Shown piece after piece: positions 27,112 to 36,500 of a stretch of 64,000 bases of DNA (position 1 is the first letter of the stretch; every line of letters begins with the position of its first letter). Position numbers and translations under genes: made by a program. This DNA comes from Paenibacillus sp. PAMC 26794 (GTDB taxonomy: Bacteria; Bacillota; Bacilli; Paenibacillales; Paenibacillaceae): NCBI RefSeq assembly GCF_000316035.1, contig NZ_ANHX01000091.1, positions 62,001-126,000 on the forward strand. The letters are read 5' to 3'. The notes beneath the pieces were generated by a model. The model was not told the origin of the DNA, ran no database searches, and was given only the letters and a program-made list of their open reading frames with translations.

Positions 27112-28062
27112 TTGTTAATGGTGAAGATGAGGAGTATTCAGAGGGGGTTCATTACGCTAGCGGCTCTGGTTCTGGTTGTCGTACTTACGGCATGTTCAAG
27201 TGATGCAGAGACTGGCAGTGGTGGCAAGCTACAAGTAACCGCTACAACGGGAATGATTGCGGACGTAGCACGTGAGGTAGGCGGAGCATATGTTGATGTT
27301 ACCGGGCTAATGGGCCCGGGCGTTGATCCCCACTTGTACAAGGCATCCCAAGGTGATATTCGCAAGCTGGAACAAGCCAAAGTCATTTTCTATAATGGAC
27401 TGCATCTTGAAGGCAAAATGACAGACATTTTGGAGAAAATGTCCTCAAGCAAGCTGGTTACTGCTGTTACAGAGACTATTCCAGTCGAGGAGTTACACTC
27501 AGGCAAAGATACAGGCGGCACCGAATATGATCCACACGTCTGGTTTAACGTCAGCCACTGGATGCATGCGGCAGAAGCCGTACGCGATACGCTCGTGGAG
27601 GCGGACCCGGACCATGCGGAAAAGTACAAGGCTCAGGCAGAGGCGTATCTGGCGAAGCTCGAAGTACTGGATGCCGAGGTGCGTGAGAAGATTCTGGAGA
27701 TTCCGGAAGCAAGCCGGGTATTGGTTACGGCGCATGATGCATTTGGATATTTCGGTCAGGCTTATGGCATGAAAGTGATGGGGCTTCAGGGCATCAGTAC
27801 AGCAGCCGAATACGGCGCAAAAGATGTTAGCGAACTGCGGGATTATCTCGTAGATAACCATATCAAAGCAGTATTTGTTGAATCGAGTGTACCTGCAAAA
27901 GCGATGGAAGCCATCATTGCCGGAGCAGCTCAAAAAGGACATACGGTCAGCATTGGTGGAGAACTGTTCTCGGATGCCATGGGGGCTGAGGGAACGGAAG
28001 AAGGCACATACATCGGTATGATTCGCCACAATGTTGAGACGATTGTAGAAGCACTGAAATAA
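27112..28062 (+). CDS. mntA: Manganese (zinc) ABC transporter substrate-binding lipoprotein
   Basis: Extracellular metal-binding component of the TroA/ZnuA cluster A-I family. The lipobox LTAC has its cysteine at residue 28. Likely ligands are the histidines in VDPHLYKAS and DPHVWFN plus later Glu and Asp (VESSV, GGELFSDA). The short region between the two histidines lacks the His-rich loop of zinc-specific ZnuA, which favours manganese. The start is TTG with AAAGGGG upstream; ATG at 27118 is an alternative. First gene of mntABCD. Confidence 0.9.
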   Translation: MLMVKMRSIQRGFITLAALVLVVVLTACSSDAETGSGGKLQVTATTGMIADVAREVGGAYVDVTGLMGPGVDPHLYKASQGDIRKLEQAKVIFYNGLHLEGKMTDILEKMSSSKLVTAVTETIPVEELHSGKDTGGTEYDPHVWFNVSHWMHAAEAVRDTLVEADPDHAEKYKAQAEAYLAKLEVLDAEVREKILEIPEASRVLVTAHDAFGYFGQAYGMKVMGLQGISTAAEYGAKDVSELRDYLVDNHIKAVFVESSVPAKAMEAIIAGAAQKGHTVSIGGELFSDAMGAEGTEEGTYIGMIRHNVETIVEALK

Positions 28063-28093
28063 TGAATCACATGAAGAGAGGAGTTACAGGATT

Positions 28094-28915
28094 ATGGAAG
28101 ATACAACTTTATTGGAACAAACTCCTACTAATCTGAACAATAGTCACTTGCAGGGAACGCAGCCAACATCGGCTCCTCTTAGTGTGAGGGATCTGGCTGT
28201 TGCGTATCACAAAAAGCCGGTGCTTAGCAGCGTATCCTTCGATATTCCGGAAGGACAGCTCATCGGTATTCTTGGCCCAAATGGCGCAGGGAAATCAACA
28301 CTGATCAAAGCCGTTCTGGGACTGGTACCGAAGATGCATGGAGAGGTACGGATCTTCGGACAATCGTACAGGGAACAACGTCGCCGCATCGGTTATGTGC
28401 CCCAACGGGAATCGGTGGATTGGGATTTTCCAACGCATGCACTCGATGTGGTGATGATGGGACGGTATGGTCATCTAGGCTGGTTCCGTCGTCCGGGGAA
28501 AAAAGAGCGGGATCTGGCGGCACACTGCCTGGAGCAAGTCGGCATGGGCGATTACATGTACCGCCAGATCAGTCAGCTGTCCGGTGGACAGCAGCAACGT
28601 GTCTTTCTGGCGCGGGCACTCGTGCAAGACGCAGATCTGTATTTCATGGATGAGCCGTTTGCAGGTGTGGATGCCACCACAGAGAAAGCGATCATTTCGC
28701 TTTTGGAACAGTTGAAGAAACAAGGCAAGACGGTACTGGTTGTTCACCATGATCTGGCGACAGTCGAGGAATACTTCGACCATGTGCTGCTGCTCAATGG
28801 ACGACTGGTGGCAGGTGGGCCGACAAGTGAAGTATTTGTACCGGATACACTGCAAGAGACGTACGGAGGCCGGATTGCGATGATCGGAAGCCGGACGGAG
28901 AAAGGCCAGGTGTAG
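28094..28915 (+). CDS. mntB: Manganese ABC transporter ATPase
   Basis: A 273-residue ABC ATPase. Walker A GPNGAGKST near residue 62, signature LSGGQQQR near 162, Walker B DLYFMDEPF near 183 and a switch histidine in VVHHDL. It drives the import system with the genes on both sides; 31 bases separate it from mntA and 3 from mntC. Confidence 0.93.
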   Translation: MEDTTLLEQTPTNLNNSHLQGTQPTSAPLSVRDLAVAYHKKPVLSSVSFDIPEGQLIGILGPNGAGKSTLIKAVLGLVPKMHGEVRIFGQSYREQRRRIGYVPQRESVDWDFPTHALDVVMMGRYGHLGWFRRPGKKERDLAAHCLEQVGMGDYMYRQISQLSGGQQQRVFLARALVQDADLYFMDEPFAGVDATTEKAIISLLEQLKKQGKTVLVVHHDLATVEEYFDHVLLLNGRLVAGGPTSEVFVPDTLQETYGGRIAMIGSRTEKGQV

Positions 28916-28918
28916 TGC

Positions 28919-29878
28919 ATGTGGAACTGGATCGTTGCCATCTTATCTGACCCCAATACACGTTGGATATTGCTTGGCTGTCTGTTGTTAGGATTCAGTA
29001 GCGGAATTATTGGCTCCTTCACCTTTCTTCGTAAACAGAGCCTGATGGGGGATACCCTTGCTCATGCTGCTCTGCCTGGGATCTGTATTGCATTTATGTT
29101 GACGGAAACGAAGTCGGTCGGATTATTCCTGTTCGGTGCTCTGGTGGCTGGCATTGTCGCTACCTTCGGAATCTCGTGGATTACGCGCTACTCCCGAATC
29201 AAGCAGGATGCGGCGATGGGAATTGTGCTGACCGTATTTTTCGGGGTTGGTGTAGTGATGCTGACGCGCATCCAGCATGGGGCGAGCGGAAGTCAAAGCG
29301 GACTCGATAAATATTTGTTTGGGCAGGCGGCATCCATGGTCATGACGGATGTGTATGTTATGGGTGGCGTATGTCTTGTATTACTGATTGCCTGTCTTGC
29401 CTGGTTCAAGGAATTCAAACTGGTGAGTTTTGACCCGGGATTTGCACGTGGTATGGGTCTGCCAGTTGCCATGTTAGAGCAGCTCATCCTGCTCTTGACG
29501 GTGATCGCGGTGGTGGCCGGAATTCAGGCTGTTGGTGTGGTGCTTGTTGCGGCCTTGCTGGTAACCCCAGCAGCAGCGGCACGTTGCTGGACCGACTCAC
29601 TCGCACTGATGGTGGTATTGGCTGGCATATTTGGTGCATTGAGTGGTGCAACAGGCACGATCTTCAGTACGCTTGTACCTAATCTGCCGACAGGACCTGT
29701 AACCGTTCTTGCGGCTACGGTGTTGTTTGCCGGATCAGCCTTGCTGGCTCCGCGTCGCGGATTATTAGCTCGACGGTTGCGTAGTATTCAGGCGAAATCG
29801 GCGTATATGCGTGAAGAGCGGGCTACACTTCAGACTCTCGCCACACAGCGAAATCAGCAGGAACGGGGGGAGATGTAA
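28919..29878 (+). CDS. mntC: Manganese ABC transporter permease
   Basis: A 319-residue ABC-3 family permease with about nine hydrophobic segments; the conserved HAALPGI segment near residue 55 is the family signature. The C-terminus has a basic, Gln-rich cytosolic tail. It overlaps mntD by one base (TAATG), so the two permeases are translated together and probably form a heterodimer. Confidence 0.92.
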   Translation: MWNWIVAILSDPNTRWILLGCLLLGFSSGIIGSFTFLRKQSLMGDTLAHAALPGICIAFMLTETKSVGLFLFGALVAGIVATFGISWITRYSRIKQDAAMGIVLTVFFGVGVVMLTRIQHGASGSQSGLDKYLFGQAASMVMTDVYVMGGVCLVLLIACLAWFKEFKLVSFDPGFARGMGLPVAMLEQLILLLTVIAVVAGIQAVGVVLVAALLVTPAAAARCWTDSLALMVVLAGIFGALSGATGTIFSTLVPNLPTGPVTVLAATVLFAGSALLAPRRGLLARRLRSIQAKSAYMREERATLQTLATQRNQQERGEM

Positions 29879-30750
29879 TGGCAACGTTTTGGATTATCTT
29901 AACGGCCGTATTGGTATCTTCCGCCTGCGCCATCCTCGGTTGTTTTCTGATTCTGCGGCGAATGGCTCTGGTCGGTGATGCGATCAGCCATGCGGTTCTC
30001 CCCGGTATTGCGATTGCTTTCCTGTGGAGCGGTTCCAGAGATTCGTTATGGATGCTACTTGGTGCAACGGTGTTTGGACTACTGACGGTGTTCTTCATAC
30101 AGAGTTTGCAGGCCGGTGGACTGTCGTCCGATGCCTCGATCGGAATTGTGTTTACTGCACTCTTCGCAGTAGGGGTCATACTGATTAGTCTGAACGCCCA
30201 GCATATTGATCTGGATCTGGACTGTGTCTTGTTTGGTGAGATCGCTTATGTACAGTGGGATACGCTAACCCTTGGGGGTACGGATGTCGGTCCGAGGGCA
30301 GTCTGGATGCTGGGTATCACTTTGCTGGTGATCCTCGTCGTTGTTGGGCTGTTCTACAAACAGTTCAAGCTATGTGCCTTCGATCCGGCACTGGCTGCGG
30401 CCTGCGGCATTCCAGTGGTGCTGTTCCACTATCTGCTCATGGGACTCGTTTCGATGACGTCCGTAGCTTCATTTGAGAGTGTTGGTTCGATTCTCGTGGT
30501 GGGCATGCTGATAGTACCTGCGGCGACGGCTTACCTGCTCACAGATCGTCTGGGCAAAATGATTCTGTATGCCGTCCTGATCGGAGCAGCATCTTCGGTT
30601 GGAGGTTACATCATGGCATACGCCCTGGATGCTTCCATTGCGGGCTGCATGGTAGCTGTTGCTGGGATTTTATTTGTTCTCGCACTGCTGCTGTCACCGA
30701 AACATGGCATCGTATTCCGTTACGCTCGTCGCAAATTCGCCGCAAGGTAA
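29878..30750 (+). CDS. mntD: Manganese ABC transporter permease
   Basis: A 290-residue ABC-3 family permease with eight to nine hydrophobic segments and the family motif HAVLPGIAIAF near residue 38. It is the second permease of the operon; gene order lipoprotein, ATPase, permease, permease equals B. subtilis mntABCD. A terminator follows after 45 bases. Confidence 0.92.
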   Translation: MATFWIILTAVLVSSACAILGCFLILRRMALVGDAISHAVLPGIAIAFLWSGSRDSLWMLLGATVFGLLTVFFIQSLQAGGLSSDASIGIVFTALFAVGVILISLNAQHIDLDLDCVLFGEIAYVQWDTLTLGGTDVGPRAVWMLGITLLVILVVVGLFYKQFKLCAFDPALAAACGIPVVLFHYLLMGLVSMTSVASFESVGSILVVGMLIVPAATAYLLTDRLGKMILYAVLIGAASSVGGYIMAYALDASIAGCMVAVAGILFVLALLLSPKHGIVFRYARRKFAAR

Positions 30751-30795
30751 TGGAAGTTTAAGTGAATTACAGGTGAAATAAACAAGATTATAAGA

Positions 30796-30821
30796 AGCCG
30801 TCTGCATTGCAGACGGTTTTC
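30796..30821 (+). terminator. Terminator of mntABCD
   Basis: GCCGTCTGCA pairs with TGCAGACGGT, followed by TTTTC. Confidence 0.88.
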
Positions 30822-31041
30822 TGCGTGTCTGGTCGTATTACTTTTACAAGGGCAACCAGATATAAGATATGCAATATAAAATGATAATGTAGCGTCATCC
30901 TGCCGATTACGGGTTATTTTGTTGCATACAGATGATCTGTGGTAAAATGTCGTTAGCTGTGACGTCCGGAGCGTCCGTTGTTACGGGTGCCGGGCGATCT
31001 TGTTGTGAAAGAATGTTTAAAATTAGATAAAGAGAACCTTT

Positions 31042-31277
31042 AAGTTGAACTGGAGAACCATTGTGGAACGGAGAGGGCAGAAAGGACCTAGGGAAGGGAG
31101 ATTGTTTATTTACTTTTTTCTTCGAATTAGGTGTTATGAGGTCTAAATAAACACGTAACGGTTACCTTGTATAATCTCAATACACTAAAGAAAAAGGTAA
31201 TTCTGAAACAAAGATACTACCACTCGAAAGGTTTTCTGCCCGCGTAGTGCCTGAATGGATATCCATGAGTTCAACTT
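31042..31277 (+). ncRNA. Candidate structured leader RNA before the HAD gene
   Basis: Three nested complementary pairs span this non-coding stretch: AAGTTGAAC (31042) with GTTCAACTT (31269); GGGCAGAAA-GG-ACCT (31075) with AGGTTTTCTGCCC (31229); TTACTTTTTTCTT (31110) with AAGAAAAAGGTAA (31188). A further hairpin (CGTCCGG ... CCGGGCG, with inner CCGT/ACGG) lies at about 30964-31001. The last stem ends 30 bases before the HAD start codon and near its AGGAGG site. It matches no riboswitch class I know. A palindromic mobile element is the alternative. Confidence 0.45.
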
Positions 31278-31307
31278 GGAGAGAGACAACCTAGGAGGAA
31301 CTACTGT

Positions 31308-32057
31308 ATGAGTGAACTGAAATACAAATTGCTGGCACTAGATATGGATGGAACATTACTTAACGATAATCATGAAATTACACAGGAGACCGCCAAGTGG
31401 ATTCAAATTGCCATTCGTCGGGGTGTACATGTGTGCCTTTCTACGGGAAGAGCCGTATTTCACGCGATGCCTTATGCGGTTCAACTTGGACTGGAGACAC
31501 CAATGGTAACCGTTAACGGTAGTGAGGTCTGGAAAGCCCCGCATGATCTGCATATGCGACATCTGATGGACCCGGCATTGATTCGCCAAATGCAGGAGAT
31601 CGGTGAGAAATATAACAGCTGGTACTGGGCATACTCCGTGGAAGAGCTGTTCAATCGTGACCGTTGGACGGACAATATTGAAGGTCTGGAATGGTTGAAA
31701 TTCGGCTTCAATACGGAAGTGGATGAAGTTCGTCACCAGATTATGATGGAACTGCAACAACTGGGCGGTCTGCAAATGACCAACTCCTCACCCGTTAATA
31801 TTGAGATCAACCCTGCTGGTGTATCCAAAGCAAGTGGTGTAGCGGAAGTCTGCAAGCTGCTGGGCATCGAGATGTCCGAAGTTGTTGCTGTCGGAGACAG
31901 TTTGAATGATCTAGCTGTCATTGAGGCCGTGGGTCTTGGTGTAGCGATGGGTAATGCGCAGGAGCAGGTGAAGGAAGCGGCTGATCTGATCGTAGCGAGT
32001 AACAATGAAGACGGCATCGTCGAAGTGATCCGTGAACATATTTTGAAGGGGGAGTAA
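31308..32057 (+). CDS. HAD superfamily phosphatase, Cof type
   Basis: A 249-residue cytosolic phosphatase. Motif I is D12-M-D14-GT, motif II STGR near 45, motif III K in GVSKASG, motif IV GDSLNDL near 193. The cap is of type IIB. Substrates of this class are usually sugar phosphates or nucleotides; none can be named here. An AGGAGG ribosome site lies at the end of the long folded leader. The DUF456 gene follows after 3 bases. Confidence 0.9.
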   Translation: MSELKYKLLALDMDGTLLNDNHEITQETAKWIQIAIRRGVHVCLSTGRAVFHAMPYAVQLGLETPMVTVNGSEVWKAPHDLHMRHLMDPALIRQMQEIGEKYNSWYWAYSVEELFNRDRWTDNIEGLEWLKFGFNTEVDEVRHQIMMELQQLGGLQMTNSSPVNIEINPAGVSKASGVAEVCKLLGIEMSEVVAVGDSLNDLAVIEAVGLGVAMGNAQEQVKEAADLIVASNNEDGIVEVIREHILKGE

Positions 32058-32060
32058 CCT

Positions 32061-32552
32061 TTGCTCGCAACCGTTGCCTGGATTTTAATTGTGCTGCTGT
32101 TTGCAGTGGGGATGGCTGGAACGGTATATCCCATACTGCCTGGTGCTGTAGCGATTTTCTTCGCGTTTCTGGTCTACGGCTGGTTCTTCAGCTTTGATCC
32201 GTTTGGTGTGTGGTTCTGGATCATTCAGATACTGATTGTTGTTGTCCTGTTTGTGGCTGATTATGTCGTCAGTGCATGGGGTGTGAAGAAGTTCGGTGGC
32301 TCCAAGTTATCGACCACGCTGAGTACCATTGGTGTTATCATTGGCCCATTTGTCATTCCGGCATTCGGACTGGTATTGGGACCATTTATCGGGGCTTTTA
32401 TCGGGGAACTGATCGGAGGGTCTTCACCTTCCAAAGCGTCAAAAGTTGGATTTGGTTCCGTTGTGGGGCTATTTACGAGTACTGTGATGAAAATTATTTT
32501 GCAAATCGTCATGATTGTTCTCTTTATTATCTGGGTGGTAAGATTCGCCTAA
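32061..32552 (+). CDS. DUF456 family membrane protein
   Basis: A 163-residue protein with about four hydrophobic segments and glycine-rich turns (FGLVLGPFIGAFIGELIGG), which is the DUF456/YqgC pattern. The function of this family is unknown. The start is TTG with a GGGGGAG ribosome site 6 bases upstream, and it is placed 3 bases after the HAD gene, so it is co-transcribed with it. Confidence 0.85.
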   Translation: MLATVAWILIVLLFAVGMAGTVYPILPGAVAIFFAFLVYGWFFSFDPFGVWFWIIQILIVVVLFVADYVVSAWGVKKFGGSKLSTTLSTIGVIIGPFVIPAFGLVLGPFIGAFIGELIGGSSPSKASKVGFGSVVGLFTSTVMKIILQIVMIVLFIIWVVRFA

Positions 32553-32613
32553 ACGTTCAGGATTAGCTTCAACGGGATGCACGTCCGGTGTGGAGGAAAG
32601 AAGGGGAATTCGT

Positions 32614-34242
32614 TTGTCTAAGAAAGAAACATTCATTAGGGGTACGCTCATTCTGGCGGCCGCTGCGCTGATCGCAAGAGTACTCGGATTGGTTCAACGG
32701 GTGCCGCTGGAGCATATCCTCGGAGATGTTGGTAACGCATCGTTTACGATCTCCAATACGGTATATTTAATGCTGTTAACTGTAGCAACGGCGGGCATAC
32801 CGAGTACACTTAGTAAAATGGTATCGGAACGTTATGCGCTCGGACGCGCGAGTGAAGCCCAACAGATCTACCGTGCAGCCCTGATCTTTGCCGCTGTTGC
32901 CGGGGTAGTCATGTCTGCTTTATTGTGGTTCGCGGCACCTTATTATGCCACGTATGTCTCCAAAGTACCGGCATCAGTCAGCGCCATTCGCGCCTTGGCT
33001 CCAGCCTTGCTGCTGTTCCCGGCGATTGCGATGATGCGTGGATATTTCCAGGGACGCGGCAACATGACAGCGGGTGGTATTTCACAGATTGTTGAACAGT
33101 TCGCCCGTGTAGGTACAGCCATTATCGTGGCTTATGTCATGCTGCAATGGAATTATGATGACCAGACGATTGCTGCAGGTGCCTCATTTGGTGGGGTATT
33201 AGGAAGTGTGGGTGCCTTCGGTGTCATGCTGTACTTCACCTTGAAGCTGCGTCGTAGCGACCGTGCGGCCCAATTGAATTACGAGCGTGCAGAGCAGTTA
33301 CCGATGCGAGGTATCTACAGTGATATCTTCAAGCTGTCTATTCCAATTGTACTGTCTTCACTTGCAGTTCCAGCCATTAACTTCATCGATTCATCCCTAG
33401 TGGTACCACTGCTTAGTGGCCAGATCGGACTCGAAGAAGCGACAGGTGTACTTGCGATCCTGGGTGCGAAAGCCCAAAGTATTGCGGGTATTCCCCCGAT
33501 TCTGGCTATCGCTTTGAGTCAATCATTGGTGCCTGTCATATCGGCAGCATTTGCCCGCAAGGATGAAGCTCATCTGGAGAGTCAGGTTACACTTGCGTTG
33601 CGCATTTCGATTCTGACAGGTATGCCGATTGTTATTGCGCTTTGTGCGGCAGCGTATTCGGTTAATGGATTGCTGTTTACCAATCTGGATGGAACGCCGA
33701 TCATTGCCTTGTTAACATTCGGTACCATTTTCCAGATTACGATGATGACCACCAACTCCATTTTACTCGGGGTAGGGAAACCGCGGATTACGATGGTCAG
33801 TGTGGCAGCAGGTGTTGTGATCAAACTGATCGCAAGTCTGATTCTGGCGCCGATCTTTGGCATTTACGGTATCATTATTGCAACAGCCCTTTGTTTCCTG
33901 GTCATCACGTACCTGAATCTGCGGGTCCTTCGCAAAATCGTTGATTTCTCCATCATGGGAGATCGTTGGAAAGGGTTTATCATTACAGTGTTGCTTGCAG
34001 CAGGTGTAGGATTTGCAACGAACTGGATTGGGAATATGATCTTTGGACTGTTCCTGCCAGCGCGTGTATCCTTCTTGCTTACCTGCCTTGTGGTTGGTGT
34101 GCTTGTTGTGGTGGTGTATCTGGTTCTCATGGTTGTGCTGCGTGTACTGCGCAAGGACGAGCTGGGCAGTTACCCCCGTATTCTGCAAAAAATTCTTCGT
34201 CCACTTATGCGTCTTCAACGTGGAGCTGGGCAAAGAGGTTAA
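32614..34242 (+). CDS. MurJ-type lipid II / polysaccharide flippase (YtgP-like)
   Basis: A 542-residue MOP-superfamily protein with 14 membrane segments. The start SKKETFIRGTLILAAAALIA and the TISNTVYLMLLTVATAGIP block match the Bacillus SpoVB/YtgP group; YtgP is the B. subtilis MurJ that flips lipid II. The 542-residue length fits YtgP rather than SpoVB. A TTG start has AAGAAGGGG 7 bases upstream; a GTG eight codons earlier lacks a ribosome site. A terminator follows. Confidence 0.88.
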   Translation: MSKKETFIRGTLILAAAALIARVLGLVQRVPLEHILGDVGNASFTISNTVYLMLLTVATAGIPSTLSKMVSERYALGRASEAQQIYRAALIFAAVAGVVMSALLWFAAPYYATYVSKVPASVSAIRALAPALLLFPAIAMMRGYFQGRGNMTAGGISQIVEQFARVGTAIIVAYVMLQWNYDDQTIAAGASFGGVLGSVGAFGVMLYFTLKLRRSDRAAQLNYERAEQLPMRGIYSDIFKLSIPIVLSSLAVPAINFIDSSLVVPLLSGQIGLEEATGVLAILGAKAQSIAGIPPILAIALSQSLVPVISAAFARKDEAHLESQVTLALRISILTGMPIVIALCAAAYSVNGLLFTNLDGTPIIALLTFGTIFQITMMTTNSILLGVGKPRITMVSVAAGVVIKLIASLILAPIFGIYGIIIATALCFLVITYLNLRVLRKIVDFSIMGDRWKGFIITVLLAAGVGFATNWIGNMIFGLFLPARVSFLLTCLVVGVLVVVVYLVLMVVLRVLRKDELGSYPRILQKILRPLMRLQRGAGQRG

Positions 34243-34292
34243 AAATGCAAAAAGCATCATCCATGCTCCAATATTTTATGAAAATAGGATAC

Positions 34293-34327
34293 AAGCTCTG
34301 TCTGCTGTTAAGCGGACAGGGCTTTTT
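34293..34327 (+). terminator. Terminator after the flippase gene
   Basis: AGCTCTGTCTGCT pairs with AGCGGACAGGGCT, then five T. Confidence 0.88.
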
Positions 34328-34442
34328 GTATAGTTAAGGAGAGCTGAGCGACTGAACTCGACATTAGCCCCGCAAGCGAGGGTTAGCGGTACATCGGGGT
34401 ATCATATCATCCGTCTTTGCCTGCTCTATATGATCTTTAGCA

Positions 34443-35729
34443 TTAGTGTGTGATGGCTTTAGCATCATGAGCCAGTGCTGTTTTCAGCATGCCATACCGA
34501 TGTTCGTGGCTCATCTCAAACAGCCATGGCCGACGCGGTGCCGTCAGATAACCGAGACAATCTCGAGTCTGAAGCCAGTCCTGTCTGGTAATCGGTTCAT
34601 AAGGCGTGTCCCCCCATACGGAGAGCAGTTCCGGACTATATAATCGTTGCCCATTGGGTAGCCATTCCTCATCCAGTAACGCCTGAGCGTATAATGTATG
34701 TTCACCCGCCTCGTCTTCACGATTGGTAAACAGGTCAGGCCAATATTCAGCGCGCGAGCCACGATGGGGAACCGAACGTGCGAACTCCAACACTTGTATG
34801 TGTACTTGCTCCACGCCAAACAACAGGGCATACAGTCCTTTGCCAAACATGATTCGCTCATCCAGTTTGCCAAAATGTTCAATGACGCGTCCTGCGAGTC
34901 CTGCTCCCCGTCCAAGAGGAAAGACGATATGATTCAGACCGGCCAGATTATGCAGATGGAATGCGAGCTTGGAGAGTACTTCTTTTTGAAAATAAGGATG
35001 CTGCACGACCCGGCTCTCGATATAGTTCTGCTCATTAATAATTAATGCCACACTAAGCAGTGAACTGCACCGTTCCAGCCAAAAGCGTTCCCAAAACGGC
35101 GTCATGAACGCCGATATGTGAAAGTGCGACAAGAGATGGAAACAGCTTCGTCCGATCCGGCGACTGTTCATATACAGCAGAAGCTGGGGATATGCATCCT
35201 GGAAAATGAGTGCATTGCACCGCTCCAGCAGCCGATACATATGCTCGCGATCGCTTTGATTCTGTAGATTATGCATTAAGTCACTCTGAAGATCTGTCAT
35301 GTGATATCCGCCGTTGCGAGAGACCATATGGGCCAGCAGTGCCCAATGCAGTTCGGGATATTGCTCATAACATTCCAGATAGGCTGCCGTGCGGGTGATA
35401 TTACTCCGATTGTGCTCCTGAGTCAGTGTCTTAATCTCTTCCAGAATGATGCAATCTTCTTCGCAGACGAGTGCGCTTTGAACCTGGTCCGTGCGTGCAA
35501 AAGACTTGCCGCTGGCAGGTAACGAACGCTCCACCTCAGACTGTAAGGCAGCTGCCGTATCGGTATCCCACTCGATCTCACGCAATGGGTGACGAAGCTG
35601 TGCAGAAGCTTGCCATGCAGCCTGTTTGCCACGCCAGATTTCACGGGCAGCACCCGGAATGGAACGGACCATCTGCAGGAGGGACCCGTGATGCTGTTCG
35701 CTGGAAGAATCGGTTCTGGTGGAAGTCAT
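34443..35729 (-). CDS. DUF2515 family protein (YppC-like)
   Basis: A 428-residue soluble protein of the DUF2515 family, of unknown function. Recognisable blocks are NRSNITRTAAYLECYEQYPE near residue 115, HMVSRNGGYHMTDLQ near 140 and VFPLGRGAGLAGRVIEHFG near 275. The ATG used has an AAAGGATG ribosome site; the frame opens six codons earlier without one. It is a single gene, convergent with the flippase gene and divergent from the thioredoxin gene. Confidence 0.82.
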   Translation of the reverse strand: MTSTRTDSSSEQHHGSLLQMVRSIPGAAREIWRGKQAAWQASAQLRHPLREIEWDTDTAAALQSEVERSLPASGKSFARTDQVQSALVCEEDCIILEEIKTLTQEHNRSNITRTAAYLECYEQYPELHWALLAHMVSRNGGYHMTDLQSDLMHNLQNQSDREHMYRLLERCNALIFQDAYPQLLLYMNSRRIGRSCFHLLSHFHISAFMTPFWERFWLERCSSLLSVALIINEQNYIESRVVQHPYFQKEVLSKLAFHLHNLAGLNHIVFPLGRGAGLAGRVIEHFGKLDERIMFGKGLYALLFGVEQVHIQVLEFARSVPHRGSRAEYWPDLFTNREDEAGEHTLYAQALLDEEWLPNGQRLYSPELLSVWGDTPYEPITRQDWLQTRDCLGYLTAPRRPWLFEMSHEHRYGMLKTALAHDAKAITH

Positions 35730-35871
35730 GATGTGACATCCTTTCATGATGTTCTGGGTTTAATTTCACAGACCATGTGGTTTATTCTAAGTATGCGCTG
35801 ATTATTTGACTTCCACTCGCCAATTTGCTTCACTTAGGGTAAGACAAGGTACAGAAAGGGAGATGAACCGA

Positions 35872-36216
35872 ATGGAACAGATTACTTCCAAACCGGCTTT
35901 TGATGTAGCCATCCAATCCCCACGTTTGACGATTGCCGTATTCAAGGCAGACTGGTGTGGCGACTGCAAATACATCGATCCGTTTATGCCTGAGGTTGAA
36001 GAGAAATATGCACGTGAACTGACCTTGATTGAGGTTGACGTGGATCAGGTTGGAACGGTTAGTGAAGAGCAGAATATTCTTGGCATTCCGAGCTTTGTGG
36101 CATATACAGATGGCCGCGAACTCGTACGGTATGTGAACAAGCTGCGCAAGTCGAGAGAAGAGATTGAGCAGTTCCTGGATCGCGCAGTTGAGGTGTACAA
36201 CACGATCCATAAATAA
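35872..36216 (+). CDS. Thioredoxin family protein
   Basis: A 114-residue thioredoxin-fold protein with active site C29-G-D-C32 (WCGDC) and the cis-proline in GIPSFVAY. It resembles YdbP/YtpP-like small thioredoxins, not the main TrxA (WCGPC). The ATG used is 9 bases from the AAAGGGAG ribosome site; an ATG three codons upstream would be too close. Repeat copy C begins two bases after the stop codon. Confidence 0.88.
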   Translation: MEQITSKPAFDVAIQSPRLTIAVFKADWCGDCKYIDPFMPEVEEKYARELTLIEVDVDQVGTVSEEQNILGIPSFVAYTDGRELVRYVNKLRKSREEIEQFLDRAVEVYNTIHK

Positions 36217-36218
36217 TG

Positions 36219-36420
36219 TTATATAAGTTCAACTAATGAATATTTACACAGACACACAGACACTCCGATGACAGAATAACCTTTCGATCGCTGTTATCCC
36301 CAGATTTCTTTGATCCCTTTTATAAAGGGGAGAAATCCGGGGATAAAGGCGAACGCTCCGCTTCTTCTGGTTATTTCTGTCCTCTCCGTTATTGTGTAAA
36401 TGTTTCATGAACTTATATAA
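36219..36420. repeat. Palindromic MITE-like repeat, copy C
   Basis: A 202-base element with inverted ends: TTATATAAGTTCA at 36219 and TGAACTTATATAA at 36408-36420, then inward TTTACACA at 36243 and TGTGTAAA at 36393. The core is CGATCGCTGTTATCCCC ... CCCTTTTATAAAGGGG ... CGGGGATAAAGGCGAACG. It starts two bases after a stop codon, has TA at both ends, and codes for nothing. Confidence 0.72.
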
Positions 36421-36458
36421 AAGTATGACAGGTTCATGTTGTAAAAGGGTATAATAAA

Positions 36459-36500
36459 AAGAACGCCATTTCTCTTGAAATAGGGAAATGGCGTTTGTGT
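36459..36500 (+). terminator. Hairpin, probable terminator
   Basis: AACGCCATTTC pairs with GAAATGGCGTT, followed by TGTGTGTTC, a poor T run. It may end transcription coming from the thioredoxin gene through repeat C. Confidence 0.55.

Noticed and set aside
31165..31175. A TATAAT-like promoter for the HAD gene (CTTGTATAATC)
   Set aside because: No -35 at the right distance, and it lies in the loop region of the nested stems; it could still be real and would compete with the structured-leader idea.
34330..34442. Possible further copy of the palindromic repeat (TTAGCCCCGCAAGCGAGGGTTAG)
   Set aside because: It forms a short hairpin but shares neither core nor ends with the repeat family.
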